Source of the DNA: an uncultured Peptococcaceae bacterium
Lineage (GTDB): Bacteria > Bacillota > Peptococcia > Peptococcales > Peptococcaceae
Assembly: GCA_958451915.1 (NCBI GenBank)
Contig: CAUDRX010000022.1
Span: 1-18,948 of the forward strand
Length of the DNA stretch: 18,948 nucleotides
Direction of reading: 5' to 3'
The notes below the pieces were generated by a model. It did not search any database. It saw only the letters and a list, made by a program, of their open reading frames with translations, and was not told where the DNA came from. The position numbers and the translations under genes are program-made. Shown here piece by piece: positions 1 through 7,779 of the stretch (its first letter is position 1; each line of letters opens with the position of its first letter).

Positions 1-261
1 GACCCCTTCCTCTTTTGCAGTCCCAGTAAGACACATAGAGATAAAGGTAAGAGTAAATAAGTTCGTAACAATAGAATTCAACATAGTGAAGTCTACGCCC
101 AAACGGGTGAGGATGCCGGTGTTCATAAGGATAAAACCAATGATACCACCAATTACGCACGCTGGCATCAGGATGTTACCGAGTGGTTTGATGACCGCTC
201 TGAGGATAACCCCGACGATAAGCATCACGCCGATCCATGCCATACTGACCATGAGTGTCAT
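1..261 (-). CDS. Sodium:glutamate symporter-like (GltS/ESS-type) membrane protein, N-terminal part
   Basis: The gene runs off the left edge, so only the first 87 residues are visible. They are very hydrophobic: a first membrane segment at about residues 3-24, an amphipathic stretch with RAVIKPLGN, a second segment with the glycine-rich PACVIGGIIGF pattern at about 33-46, and a third at about 60-80. An early 'R..IK......P..V.GGI.G' pattern recalls the ESS (GltS) sodium-dicarboxylate/glutamate symporters, which import anionic amino acids with Na+. The start at 261 is chosen because GAAGGGAG lies about 8 bases upstream; an in-frame ATG at 279 lies upstream of that site and is a poorer choice. 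The family call is by pattern only; another multi-pass secondary transporter is possible. Confidence 0.6.
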   Translation of the reverse strand, partial: MTLMVSMAWIGVMLIVGVILRAVIKPLGNILMPACVIGGIIGFILMNTGILTRLGVDFTMLNSIVTNLFTLTFISMCLTGTAKEEGV

Positions 262-765
262 AACAATTTCTCCCTTCATAAATGATTTAAACTAGTCCTT
301 CCACTAGAGTCCGTCTGCGTTTTCCTTTCACGACCACAGCGAATCTCTAAAGCTTGAATCAACTATACACCAGAAAAACTTTAGCAACAATTACATGTTT
401 ATTCATGTCATTTTGCTGATATCCACGGGCAGTCTTATATATTCCTTCTCAAGTCATGTTTAGGATACACAGCACCTTTGGCAGATTCACAAAAGCCGCT
501 GTCACAGCATCTTAGGGCGTTCTTTTCTGAAAATTTCTCCGATAATCTTGTTTTATCCATCGCATCAAGGGTTATTATTCATTCTTTATTCAGAATATTA
601 TTCATATGATCTCATTTATACTTTGACCGTCTTTGTTTTTAAACATGTATTTTTAATCAATTTAAGTCGTCATTAAACTAATATCAAAGCACTAAAAAAA
701 TTCCACGGTTTTGTGCCAAATGTATTTGCCAAAGATTAAGAATGAAGAAAGCAGGTGTACACATC
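262..765. other. AT-rich divergent intergenic region
   Basis: No gene is supported in these roughly 500 bases, which separate the minus-strand symporter from the plus-strand amidohydrolase. Base composition is much more AT-rich than the flanking genes. Small symmetric elements are visible: CTAGT-N6-ACTAG at about 292-307, ACATG-N6-CATGT at 393-408, and a direct repeat ATTATTCAT at 574-582 and 597-605. For the plus strand a TTGACC at 623-628 and TATTTT at 648-653 are present, but their 19-base spacing is poor, so I do not call that promoter. The region probably holds operators for both genes. Confidence 0.5.
362..390 (-). promoter_or_regulatory. Candidate sigma-A-type promoter of the symporter gene
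   Basis: On the minus strand TTGTTG (390-385) is followed after 17 bases by TATAGT (367-362). The -10 box matches the consensus at five of six positions, the -35 box at three of six. It would give a leader of roughly 95 bases before the start at 261. The ACATG-N6-CATGT dyad at 393-408 lies immediately upstream of the -35 box and could bind an activator or repressor. Confidence 0.4.
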
Positions 766-2373
766 ATGAAAGTGTATTACAACGGATCGATCGTCACCAT
801 GGAAGATGCAATGCCGCAGGCGGAAGTCCTCGTTGAAGACAAAGGCCGCATCGTCTATGTCGGCGACAAGGCCTGCGCCAGGGTCCCAGACGACGCTGAG
901 TGGATCGACCTGGCAGGGCACACCCTGATGCCGGCCTTTATCGACGGGCACGGGCATTTCAGCATGACAGGGATGTATACAAAGACCTGCCCGCTCCTGG
1001 GCACAGGCAGCTACGACGAGATCGTCGACGCCCTGAAAGACTATCTGGCTGCCCACGCCGGTGCCAAAGCCATTTTGGGTACCGGCTATGACCACAACTT
1101 CCTGAAGGAAGGCCAGCACATCACCAGGGACGTCCTGGACCGTGTCTCTACCGAGATCCCGGTGGTGGCGCTGCACACGAGCGGCCATATGGGGGTCGCC
1201 AACAGCAAGATGCTCGAACTGGCCGGCCTCACCAAAGATTCACCGGAGATCCCTGGCGGCGTGATTGGCCGCGATGAGAACGGCGAACCAAACGGCATCC
1301 TTGAAGAGACTGCCATGCACGGCGCCCTGGCGCCACTGATGGGGCTCCTCGGGCCAACCAACCCAGACATGCTGGCCCAGGGTCTGATCGACGCCCAAAA
1401 GACCTATATCGAAAACGGTGTGCTCACCGTCCAGGAAGGGGCTGCGACCATCGATAATGTCAAACTCGTTCGCGGACTTGCTCAAAGCGGGGCTCTGAAG
1501 ATCGATATCGTCAGCTATCCATGTCTGACGATGGACAAAGATGCGCGCCAGACCATACACGACAACATTGACTGCGTCAACAACTACATCGACCACTACA
1601 AGATCGGCGGCTACAAGATCGTTGCCGACGGCTCGCCACAGTGCCGCACCGCCTGGCTCAGCGAACCATACGCCGACGACCCGGAATACCGCGGCTATCC
1701 ATGGATCACCGACGAACAGATGCAGCAGTATGTCGACATCGCCGTCGACGACGACCTGCAGGTGCTGACCCACTGCAACGGCGACGCCACCGGCGATCAG
1801 TTCCTGGCCGCTTATGAAAAGGCCATGGCCCGCTATCCACAGAGCGATCCACGCCACCGCCGCCGTCCGGTGATGATCCATTGCCAGACCGCACGCGACG
1901 ACCAGCTCGACCGCATGGCCAAACTCGACATGATCGCTTCCATCTTTGTCGCTCACGTCAACTACTGGGGCGACGTCCATCTGAAAAACCTCGGTCCTGT
2001 GCGCGGCCCTCATGTGAGCCCGGTCAAGGCGGCCATGGACCGCGGCATCGTCGTCAACTTCCACACCGACACCCCGGTCACCCCGCCACTCATGATGCAC
2101 ACCATCTGGACCGCTGTGAACCGCGTCACCCGTAATGGCATCGTGCTCGGCGCTGACCAGCGTGTGAGTGTCATGGATGCGCTCAAAGCGATCACCATCA
2201 ATGCTGCCTACAGCTATTTCGAAGAAGACGAAAAAGGCTCCCTCAAAGCAGGCAAAAAAGCCGACCTCGTCATCCTTGACCAGAATCCGCTCACCGTTGA
2301 TCCGATGACGATCAAGGACATCCGGGTCCTTTCGAGCATCAAGGAAGGCGAAGTTCTGTATCAGGCCGAATAA
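766..2373 (+). CDS. YtcJ-type amidohydrolase (amidohydrolase family 3)
   Basis: A 535-residue cytoplasmic metal-dependent hydrolase of the amidohydrolase superfamily, expected to cleave an amide, formamide or ring C-N bond of a small molecule. An N-terminal beta-sandwich segment (1-55) leads into the TIM barrel, which opens with the metal-binding H-x-H (His62, His64). The Lys284 segment GGYKIVADGS matches the place of the carboxylated lysine in this family; His336 (THCNGD), His372 (MIHC) and Asp435 (FHTDTP) are the likely remaining ligands or catalytic acid. The C-terminus ends in the typical 'GSLKAGKKADLVILD' sandwich return. I choose the ATG at 766 (site AGCAGGTG, 8 bases upstream) over 742, which has no good site and adds eight atypical residues. 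The substrate is unknown. It is followed by a strong terminator and two LysR genes, one of which may control it. Confidence 0.85.
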   Translation: MKVYYNGSIVTMEDAMPQAEVLVEDKGRIVYVGDKACARVPDDAEWIDLAGHTLMPAFIDGHGHFSMTGMYTKTCPLLGTGSYDEIVDALKDYLAAHAGAKAILGTGYDHNFLKEGQHITRDVLDRVSTEIPVVALHTSGHMGVANSKMLELAGLTKDSPEIPGGVIGRDENGEPNGILEETAMHGALAPLMGLLGPTNPDMLAQGLIDAQKTYIENGVLTVQEGAATIDNVKLVRGLAQSGALKIDIVSYPCLTMDKDARQTIHDNIDCVNNYIDHYKIGGYKIVADGSPQCRTAWLSEPYADDPEYRGYPWITDEQMQQYVDIAVDDDLQVLTHCNGDATGDQFLAAYEKAMARYPQSDPRHRRRPVMIHCQTARDDQLDRMAKLDMIASIFVAHVNYWGDVHLKNLGPVRGPHVSPVKAAMDRGIVVNFHTDTPVTPPLMMHTIWTAVNRVTRNGIVLGADQRVSVMDALKAITINAAYSYFEEDEKGSLKAGKKADLVILDQNPLTVDPMTIKDIRVLSSIKEGEVLYQAE

Positions 2374-2412
2374 AAAAAGAGGCCCTGCGCCTCCCTCATC
2401 CCTTACTCAACG

Positions 2413-2456
2413 ATCCAGCAAAATGCTTGAGAGATCATTTTGCTGGATATCTTTTT
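2413..2456 (+). terminator. Strong intrinsic terminator after the amidohydrolase gene
   Basis: A perfect 13-base-pair stem (2413-2425 with 2436-2448), a 10-base loop, then ATCTTTTT. It ends the amidohydrolase transcript about 40 bases after its stop codon. It lies only about 15 bases before the ribosome binding site of the first LysR gene, so it may also act as a transcription barrier or attenuator for that pair. Confidence 0.8.
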
Positions 2457-2484
2457 ATATCCGCGCCCGAAAGGAGGGCTCCCC

Positions 2485-3432
2485 ATGAACCTGTCACAGC
2501 TGCACTATTTCCAGGTCGTCGCCGAAGAAGAGCACATCAGCCGTGCCGCCGAAAAGCTCCACGTCTCCCAGCCTTCTCTCTCCACGACGATCCGCCGCCT
2601 CGAGACCGAGCTCGGCGCGCCGCTCTTCGACCGCCGCGGCCGCAACATCTACCTGAACGAAGCCGGCCGCAAGCTTCTGGAGCACGTCAACTTCATCTTT
2701 TCACAGATCGATCACCTGGGCAAAGACCTCGAGCTTCGGGACCTGCACATCGCCCATGGCCTTTCCATGGCGCTCAACAACACCGCCTACCTCGACGGCT
2801 GGCTCAGCCAGTTCATCCGCAGCCACGAAAAGGCCCGCATCTCCCAGTCGCTCCTCACCGAAGAGCAGATGATCGAGGCCCTGCGCACAGAAAAGATCGA
2901 CCTTGCCTTCGGGCTCTTCAGCGAGGTGCCGCCTGAGATCGAGCAGCATGTGCTGGTCGAAGACGAATACATGGTCCTCGTGCCGGCCGGGCATCCGCTG
3001 ACCCAGAAGCGCACGCTGTGCTTTGACGACATCCGCGACGAGCCGTTCGCGGCTCTGCCGTCCAACAGCGTCAACTGTTTCATCTACTCCCTCTTTGAAC
3101 AGAAAAACGTCCAGCCGAACATCGTCTTTGAAGGCAACCACAACATGATGCTCACTCTCTTCCAGCGCAGCCATGCCCTGATCTTTTCCACGCGCCAGCT
3201 CATGTACATCCAATACCACTATGCCAGCGAAACGGATCTGGCCTCGCTCCAGCCCGGGGTCTATCTGCTGCCTCTGGAAGACCTGGACACCCATGTCAAT
3301 CTCTCCCTCTGCTGGAAAAAGGACCGCGCCCTGCCCGCCATGGCCCAGACACTGCGCGATGCACTCATCAATGATTATCCGCTCTATACCAGCGACGATG
3401 CCTTCATGCAGGCACTGCCAAAACTCATCTAA
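2485..3432 (+). CDS. LysR-family transcriptional regulator (first of a tandem pair)
   Basis: A 315-residue LysR-type regulator. The N-terminal winged helix-turn-helix is clear (MNLSQLHYFQVVAEEEHIS, then A..L.VSQP.LS..I..LE.ELG..LF.R at about 20-55), followed by a linker helix and a periplasmic-binding-protein-like effector domain. The start at 2485 has a textbook AAGGAGG 7 bases upstream; an in-frame ATG at 2440 sits inside the preceding terminator hairpin and is rejected. The stop is 12 bases before the second LysR gene, so the two are probably co-transcribed. Possible targets are the amidohydrolase upstream and the MFS transporter downstream (inference). The effector is unknown. Confidence 0.9.
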   Translation: MNLSQLHYFQVVAEEEHISRAAEKLHVSQPSLSTTIRRLETELGAPLFDRRGRNIYLNEAGRKLLEHVNFIFSQIDHLGKDLELRDLHIAHGLSMALNNTAYLDGWLSQFIRSHEKARISQSLLTEEQMIEALRTEKIDLAFGLFSEVPPEIEQHVLVEDEYMVLVPAGHPLTQKRTLCFDDIRDEPFAALPSNSVNCFIYSLFEQKNVQPNIVFEGNHNMMLTLFQRSHALIFSTRQLMYIQYHYASETDLASLQPGVYLLPLEDLDTHVNLSLCWKKDRALPAMAQTLRDALINDYPLYTSDDAFMQALPKLI

Positions 3433-3444
3433 GGAGGAAGGACC

Positions 3445-4332
3445 ATGAATTTTCTGCAGCTGCAATATTTCATCGAGATCGTCAGGCATGGCTCCTTCTC
3501 CCACGCCGCTGAAGCGCTGGGCGTTTCTCAGGCGGCGCTCTCCCTGTCGCACAGCAAGCTTGAAAAAGAGCTCGGCTATCCGCTCCTCGAGCACCACAAG
3601 CGCCGTGTCCATCTCACGCCTTACGGCGAAGTCTTTCTCAATTTCTGCACGACCATCATCAACGAAACAGACGACATCCAGTTTGAATTCCAGGAGATGC
3701 AGGGCATCATCGAAGAAAAGGACGTCTTCCTCGGCATCTCCGACAGCCAGTACTACGCCGACTGGCTGACCGATATCTTCGACATCTATCCGGACATGCG
3801 CCTGCACACCGCGACCATGCCCCAGAGCCAGATCCAGCGCAGGCTCATCAACGGCAGCCTGGATTTCGGCATCATCTCCGGTCCCGGCATCCGGCCAACG
3901 CTGAACCGCCGGCTGCTCACCAGCCAGCCTTACGAGCTCCTGGTGCTGGCGGACCATCCCCTGGCTGAACACACGATGATCAATGCCGACATCCTCGCCG
4001 GAGAGCCGCTGCTCTCCCTCTACCCTTCCTCGGAGAACGAGCGCATCGTCGACATCCTCAGCCGTGAGCTCAGTTTCACTCCGAACATCGTCTTCGAAGG
4101 CTCACCGGCGATCATGACGGACCTCTTCCACGCCGGTTTTGGCGGCATCGTCACCTGCGCCCACGACAAACGCCAGTACATGCGCCTGTCGCATGAGCAC
4201 TACCGTTCCCTGGAGATCCTCGGCACCACGAGCCGCTATGAATTCTACCTGCAGTGGGCCGAACACCGCTACTTCACCAAATACAACCGCCTCTTTCTGG
4301 ACTATGTGCTCCGCTACTACCACCTGCTCTGA
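3445..4332 (+). CDS. LysR-family transcriptional regulator (second of a tandem pair)
   Basis: A 295-residue LysR-type regulator with an N-terminal winged helix-turn-helix (MNFLQLQYFIEIVRHGSFS, then A.ALGVSQAALS at about 20-40) and a divergent effector-binding domain. AAGGAGGAAG overlaps the stop of the preceding gene and lies about 5 bases before ATG, giving a tight two-gene operon. It shares with the first LysR protein the effector-domain segment PNIVFEG at about residues 213-219, which suggests an old duplication, though the rest has diverged. Two adjacent LysR proteins may control different promoters nearby or form mixed oligomers; this is inference. Confidence 0.88.
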   Translation: MNFLQLQYFIEIVRHGSFSHAAEALGVSQAALSLSHSKLEKELGYPLLEHHKRRVHLTPYGEVFLNFCTTIINETDDIQFEFQEMQGIIEEKDVFLGISDSQYYADWLTDIFDIYPDMRLHTATMPQSQIQRRLINGSLDFGIISGPGIRPTLNRRLLTSQPYELLVLADHPLAEHTMINADILAGEPLLSLYPSSENERIVDILSRELSFTPNIVFEGSPAIMTDLFHAGFGGIVTCAHDKRQYMRLSHEHYRSLEILGTTSRYEFYLQWAEHRYFTKYNRLFLDYVLRYYHLL

Positions 4333-4348
4333 CGGCCTGCATGAAAAC

Positions 4349-4368
4349 CGGCCATGAGGCCGCATTTT
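4349..4368 (+). terminator. Possible weak terminator after the LysR pair
   Basis: CGGCC-ATGA-GGCCG hairpin followed by CATTTTA. The stem is only 5 base pairs and the T-run is short, so read-through into the MFS gene is likely. Confidence 0.3.
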
Positions 4369-4451
4369 ACAAAGAATGCCCGCCACGGCCTGCTTTCGCC
4401 CTTGCCAGGCAGGTGCTATGATAAGATCAAGAAGAAAAAGGGGGGCTGAAA

Positions 4452-5624
4452 ATGGCGGCAAAACTCTTCAAACGTTCCTTTATCGTCATCTGGTTTGTCA
4501 ATTTTCTGCTCTATCTGAGCTATACGATGATCAACCCTTCGCTGCCGATCTATTTTGAATCGATCGGCGTGAGCGGCGCCTGGGCAGGCTTCTGCGTGGG
4601 CATGTTCACACTGGGCTCGATCCTGGTGCGCCCGGTCGCTGGCGGCATCCTGGACCGTTTCGGGCGCAAGGCGGTGTTCTTTGTGAGCACGGCGGTGCTG
4701 ACGGTCCTGGTCTTTGGCTATTCCTTCGCCAGCTCGATCATGATGCTGCTGTGCCTGCGCGTGGTACACGGCTTTGACTGGGGCTTTGCTTCGACTTCGA
4801 CAAACACGCTGGCCACAGATACGATCCCACGCCAGATGATGGGCAAGGGCATCGCGCTCTTTTCGATCTCAATGTCCTTCGCCACGGCAGGCGCGCCGGC
4901 GCTGGCAGTGGCGCTGATGGACCGGTTTGAGTTTGCCGGGATGATGCGCTTCAGTGCCGCCTTTGTGTTCCTTGGGCTTCTGCTGGGTCTCTTCTACCCG
5001 TATGCCGAACACCAGCATAAGCCGATCCGCCATGTCACCCCGCAGCGCCACCATTTCAACAAAGATGCCCTCTTTGAACGCTCTGCACTGCTCCCTGCAG
5101 TGATCATCTGCTGCATCTCCATGACGCTGACGGCGGTCATCACCTATACCCCGGCCTACGCGATCTCGATCGGACTGGGCAGCGCAGGCAGCTTCTTCGT
5201 CTTCTACGCGATCGGACTGATCAGCGTTCGCCTGGTGATCGGCGGCATCGTCGACCATTTCGGGGTCACGGTGGCAACGCTGCCGACTTTCGCAAGCCTG
5301 ATCCTGGCGCTGGTCCTGCTCTCGCAAGCAGACAGCATGGTCATGCTCCTGGCCAGCGGCTTCTTCTACGGCGCTGGCTACGGCGGGGCACAGAGCACGC
5401 TGCAGAGCCTGGCAGTGATGAATGCGCCAAGCGATCACTACGGCGCCGCCAACGGCACCTTCTTTATCGGCTTCGACTTCGGCTACGGCATTGGCGCCCT
5501 GCTTGCCGGCATTCTCAGCGATCACATCGGCTACTCTGCGATGTATCTCTGTCTCACGAGCTTCCTCGTGCTCGCTGCCATCCTCGTTCTGAAATTCCAT
5601 CCAAAGAAAAAAGCCGTCGTCTGA
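4452..5624 (+). CDS. MFS transporter
   Basis: A 390-residue protein made almost entirely of membrane segments (about 12), the usual size for a Major Facilitator Superfamily carrier. The loop between segments 2 and 3 carries the MFS motif A as GGILDRFGRKAV at residues 64-75, and a polar central loop (about 178-205, rich in His, Arg and Lys) separates the two six-helix halves. It resembles the drug/solute efflux-type carriers, but the substrate cannot be read from the sequence. The start has a GGGGGG-type site about 7 bases upstream. It follows the LysR pair by about 120 bases and ends at a shared hairpin terminator facing the convergent SDR gene. Confidence 0.88.
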   Translation: MAAKLFKRSFIVIWFVNFLLYLSYTMINPSLPIYFESIGVSGAWAGFCVGMFTLGSILVRPVAGGILDRFGRKAVFFVSTAVLTVLVFGYSFASSIMMLLCLRVVHGFDWGFASTSTNTLATDTIPRQMMGKGIALFSISMSFATAGAPALAVALMDRFEFAGMMRFSAAFVFLGLLLGLFYPYAEHQHKPIRHVTPQRHHFNKDALFERSALLPAVIICCISMTLTAVITYTPAYAISIGLGSAGSFFVFYAIGLISVRLVIGGIVDHFGVTVATLPTFASLILALVLLSQADSMVMLLASGFFYGAGYGGAQSTLQSLAVMNAPSDHYGAANGTFFIGFDFGYGIGALLAGILSDHIGYSAMYLCLTSFLVLAAILVLKFHPKKKAVV

Positions 5625-5638
5625 ACGATGGCACGAAG

Positions 5639-5667
5639 AAAGCGCTCGCAAAAATGCGAGCGCTTTT
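5639..5667. terminator. Bidirectional terminator between convergent MFS and SDR genes
   Basis: A perfect 12-base-pair stem AAAGCGCTCGCA/TGCGAGCGCTTT with an AAAA loop (TTTT on the other strand). The arms end in A and T runs on both strands, so it can stop transcripts from both directions. It lies between the stop codons at 5624 and 5685. Confidence 0.8.
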
Positions 5668-5684
5668 ATTGTCTATCGGATATT

Positions 5685-6416
5685 TCAGATGATGAAGCCG
5701 CCGGCGAGGGTGATGATCTGGCCGGTCATGTAGCTGGCTTCGTCGCTGATGAGGTAGCGTGCGAGCTGAGCGACTTCTTCCGGATTGCAGTAACGGCCCA
5801 TCGGCATCTCGTCATGCAACACGGCGTTGGTCTCGGCGCCGAGCCTGTCGACCATATCGGTATGGACAACGCCGGGTGCGATGGCGTTGACGCGGATGCC
5901 GCTGTAGGCAACCTCGTCAGCCAGCGAGCGGGTAAAAGCGTCAATGGCGCCCTTGGTGGCGCTGTAGGCAACTTCACAGCTGGCAGGGTGGCTGCCCCAG
6001 ATGGAGCTGATATTGATGATGACGCCTTTCCTGCGGGCGATCATGCCCGGGAGCACGGCCTTTGTGCAATAGAACATGCCATAGACGTTGGTCTCAAAGA
6101 TCGCCTGCCATTCGCTGTCGAGCATGTCCTGGAGCACGCCGCTCCAACTGATGCCAGCGTTGTTGATGAGGACATCGGCTGCCCCCCATTGCTCGCACAT
6201 TTTATCAAAGATCGTCCGGACCTGACCGGGCCTGGAGATGTCGCATTGCACAGCGGTGACATCGCAGCCTTCGGCCTGCAGGAGCCTGGAAAGGCTTCGC
6301 GCAGTCTCGATGCTCTCACGATACAGAAAACAGATGCGGTGGCCATCCCGGGCCAAAAGCCGTACCATGGCGGCGCCGATGCCACGGGAGCCGCCGGTGA
6401 TCACGATGTTTGCCAT
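5685..6416 (-). CDS. Short-chain dehydrogenase/reductase, FabG-like
   Basis: A 243-residue classical SDR that should reduce a ketone or oxidise an alcohol with NAD(P)H. All key elements are present: the cofactor-binding TGGSRGIG at 7-14, NNAG at 85-88, structural Asn110, catalytic Ser138 (NISS), Tyr151 and Lys155 (YSATK), and the PG turn at 181-182. Arg33 after the second beta strand favours NADP(H). It could be a 3-oxoacyl-ACP reductase, but it is the last gene of a birA/ybaK operon rather than a fatty-acid operon, so a hydroxy- or hydroxysteroid-type dehydrogenase is possible. The site AAGGGGG is about 8 bases before ATG and the gap to the preceding YbaK gene is 12 bases. Confidence 0.88.
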   Translation of the reverse strand: MANIVITGGSRGIGAAMVRLLARDGHRICFLYRESIETARSLSRLLQAEGCDVTAVQCDISRPGQVRTIFDKMCEQWGAADVLINNAGISWSGVLQDMLDSEWQAIFETNVYGMFYCTKAVLPGMIARRKGVIINISSIWGSHPASCEVAYSATKGAIDAFTRSLADEVAYSGIRVNAIAPGVVHTDMVDRLGAETNAVLHDEMPMGRYCNPEEVAQLARYLISDEASYMTGQIITLAGGFII

Positions 6417-6428
6417 GGTATTTCCCCC

Positions 6429-6923
6429 TTAATCATGGTCTTTGGTGATGTCTGCCACATGACCGCCGGTGACGGCGAGCAGATCTGCCACCGCCATCCC
6501 CATCTGGGTGCCGCGGCGGCCGGCAGAAACGAGGATCTCATCGATCTTTTCGCATTCTGCACCGACATACACAGGATAAGCCTTCTTCATACCGATCGGC
6601 GAACAACCGCCCCGGATATAGCCAGTGGTCTTTTCCAGGTCCTTCAGGTGGAGCATCTCGACACGTTTGTTGCCGCTGACACGGGCGAACTTCTTGAGGT
6701 CGAGTTCAAGGTTCGACGGGATGACGCCGACGACGGGGCCGGTCTTGTCGCCGACCGCAACAAGGGTCTTGAAGACCTGCTCCTGCGGACGCTGGAGCTC
6801 GGCGGCGGCGTGAACGGCGTCGAGCGCATCCTCTTTCCAGGCGTAATGATAAACGTTGTAAGTGACCCTGGCACGCTCAACGAGGCGCATGGCGTTGGTC
6901 TTTTTGTCCTTGTCCTTACTCAT
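6429..6923 (-). CDS. ybaK: Cys-tRNA(Pro)/Cys-tRNA(Cys) deacylase, YbaK type
   Basis: A 164-residue protein of the ProRS editing-domain (INS) superfamily. YbaK enzymes hydrolyse cysteine mischarged on tRNA(Pro) by prolyl-tRNA synthetase. Family signatures are plain: 'FKTLVAVGDKTG' with the conserved lysine, 'LDLKKFARVSGNKRVEM', 'TGYIRGGCSPIGMKK', and 'VSAGRRGTQM' near the end, close in order and spacing to E. coli YbaK. I choose MSKDKDKK at 6923, which has GGAGG 7 bases upstream; the longer in-frame extension to 7058 reads through the upstream patatin gene in another frame and has unlikely composition. The start overlaps the patatin stop by 8 bases, suggesting translational coupling. Confidence 0.9.
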   Translation of the reverse strand: MSKDKDKKTNAMRLVERARVTYNVYHYAWKEDALDAVHAAAELQRPQEQVFKTLVAVGDKTGPVVGVIPSNLELDLKKFARVSGNKRVEMLHLKDLEKTTGYIRGGCSPIGMKKAYPVYVGAECEKIDEILVSAGRRGTQMGMAVADLLAVTGGHVADITKDHD

Positions 6924-7779
6924 GGGCGGCCTCCAGGAAAGTGCTGATACGGCGCACGGCGTCGCGGCCCAGACGCAGACCTTCACCGTAGAACTCGCTG
7001 GCCGCCGAGCGGCTGACACCGTAGCGGTGGATGCTCGTGCTCTCAACGACAGGGGCAACGACGAGGGCCCGGCCGTTGTTTTCCAGCTGGTGCAGGGTCT
7101 TGAGTGCCTGGTTGCCGTGGAGATGACGGAGCAGGTAGGCGTTCTTTGTCATTGGCTGATCACTGAGCGCCAGGGCGACGGCCGGTGTGAGACGGGCGCG
7201 CGGGATGTCTTCCGCAGCGAGATGGGTGCGCAGCACGACCAGCCGTTCCACACCCTGAGCGAGGGCCTCTTCTATGGCCAGTGGCGTGGAGACGCCGCCA
7301 TCATAATAGCTGCGCTCGATGAGCTGCACCGCGTCACCATCGCCCGGAAAGGTCATGGCCGCGCGCAGGAACTGGCGCAGGTGCTTGGCGTTATCCACAC
7401 GTTCGAGGGGCCAGTACACAGCGTCGCCGTTGTCCGAGCGCGTGGTTGCCGCGAGCAGGGTGCCCGGCGCCTGGCTGAAGGCTGCCATGTCGAGAGGATG
7501 CTTTTCCCATGCGGTGTCGAGAAGGGCCAGCGCGTCCACGGCGCGGTCGCCCTTCCAGGCGGCGAGGCGGCCGATCTCGCCCCGGGCTTCGAAATAGTCG
7601 CCGTAGAGGGCTTCCAGCGCCTCGCCCTGGGCAGCACGGAAATAGACCGCCGCCAGCGCCCCAGCGCCGGATGCGATCACGGTATCAAACTGCACGCCAG
7701 CCTCGCACCAGCTCTTCAGCACGCCGCAGCTGAAAGCGCTGCGCAGGCTGCCGCCTTCGACGACAAGTCCCGTCTTCAT
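6916..7779 (-). CDS. Patatin-like protein lacking the catalytic serine
   Basis: A 287-residue protein matching the patatin-like phospholipase/esterase family in overall order: 'MKTGLVVEGGSLRSAFSCGVL' at the start (normally an EGGG.RG oxyanion-hole loop), a nucleophile-elbow region at 34-41, and the second dyad residue Asp160 in DGG. The elbow, normally G-x-S-x-G, reads A36-S37-G38-A39-G40, so the nucleophile position is glycine; the codons ATC GCA TCC GGC GCT GGG confirm this on the DNA. The oxyanion loop is also changed (GGS instead of GGG). It is therefore probably inactive as a lipase or uses Ser37 abnormally. It overlaps the genes on both sides by 4 and 8 bases. Confidence 0.8.
   Translation of the reverse strand: MKTGLVVEGGSLRSAFSCGVLKSWCEAGVQFDTVIASGAGALAAVYFRAAQGEALEALYGDYFEARGEIGRLAAWKGDRAVDALALLDTAWEKHPLDMAAFSQAPGTLLAATTRSDNGDAVYWPLERVDNAKHLRQFLRAAMTFPGDGDAVQLIERSYYDGGVSTPLAIEEALAQGVERLVVLRTHLAAEDIPRARLTPAVALALSDQPMTKNAYLLRHLHGNQALKTLHQLENNGRALVVAPVVESTSIHRYGVSRSAASEFYGEGLRLGRDAVRRISTFLEAAHE

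Noticed and set aside
86..295. 69-codon plus-strand frame at the left edge
   Set aside because: Opposite strand encodes a membrane protein with a proper ribosome binding site; this frame has none.
2701..3972. 423-codon minus-strand frame opposite the LysR genes
   Set aside because: Antisense shadow across two genes with standard LysR helix-turn-helix motifs on the plus strand.
4392..4418. TTGCCA and TATGAT as an MFS promoter
   Set aside because: Spacing between the boxes is only 9 bases, and the alternative -35 at 17 bases (TTTCGC) is poor.
5628..6947. 439-codon open frame on the plus strand across the SDR and YbaK genes
   Set aside because: It spans two clear minus-strand genes and the terminator hairpin, with no family signature.
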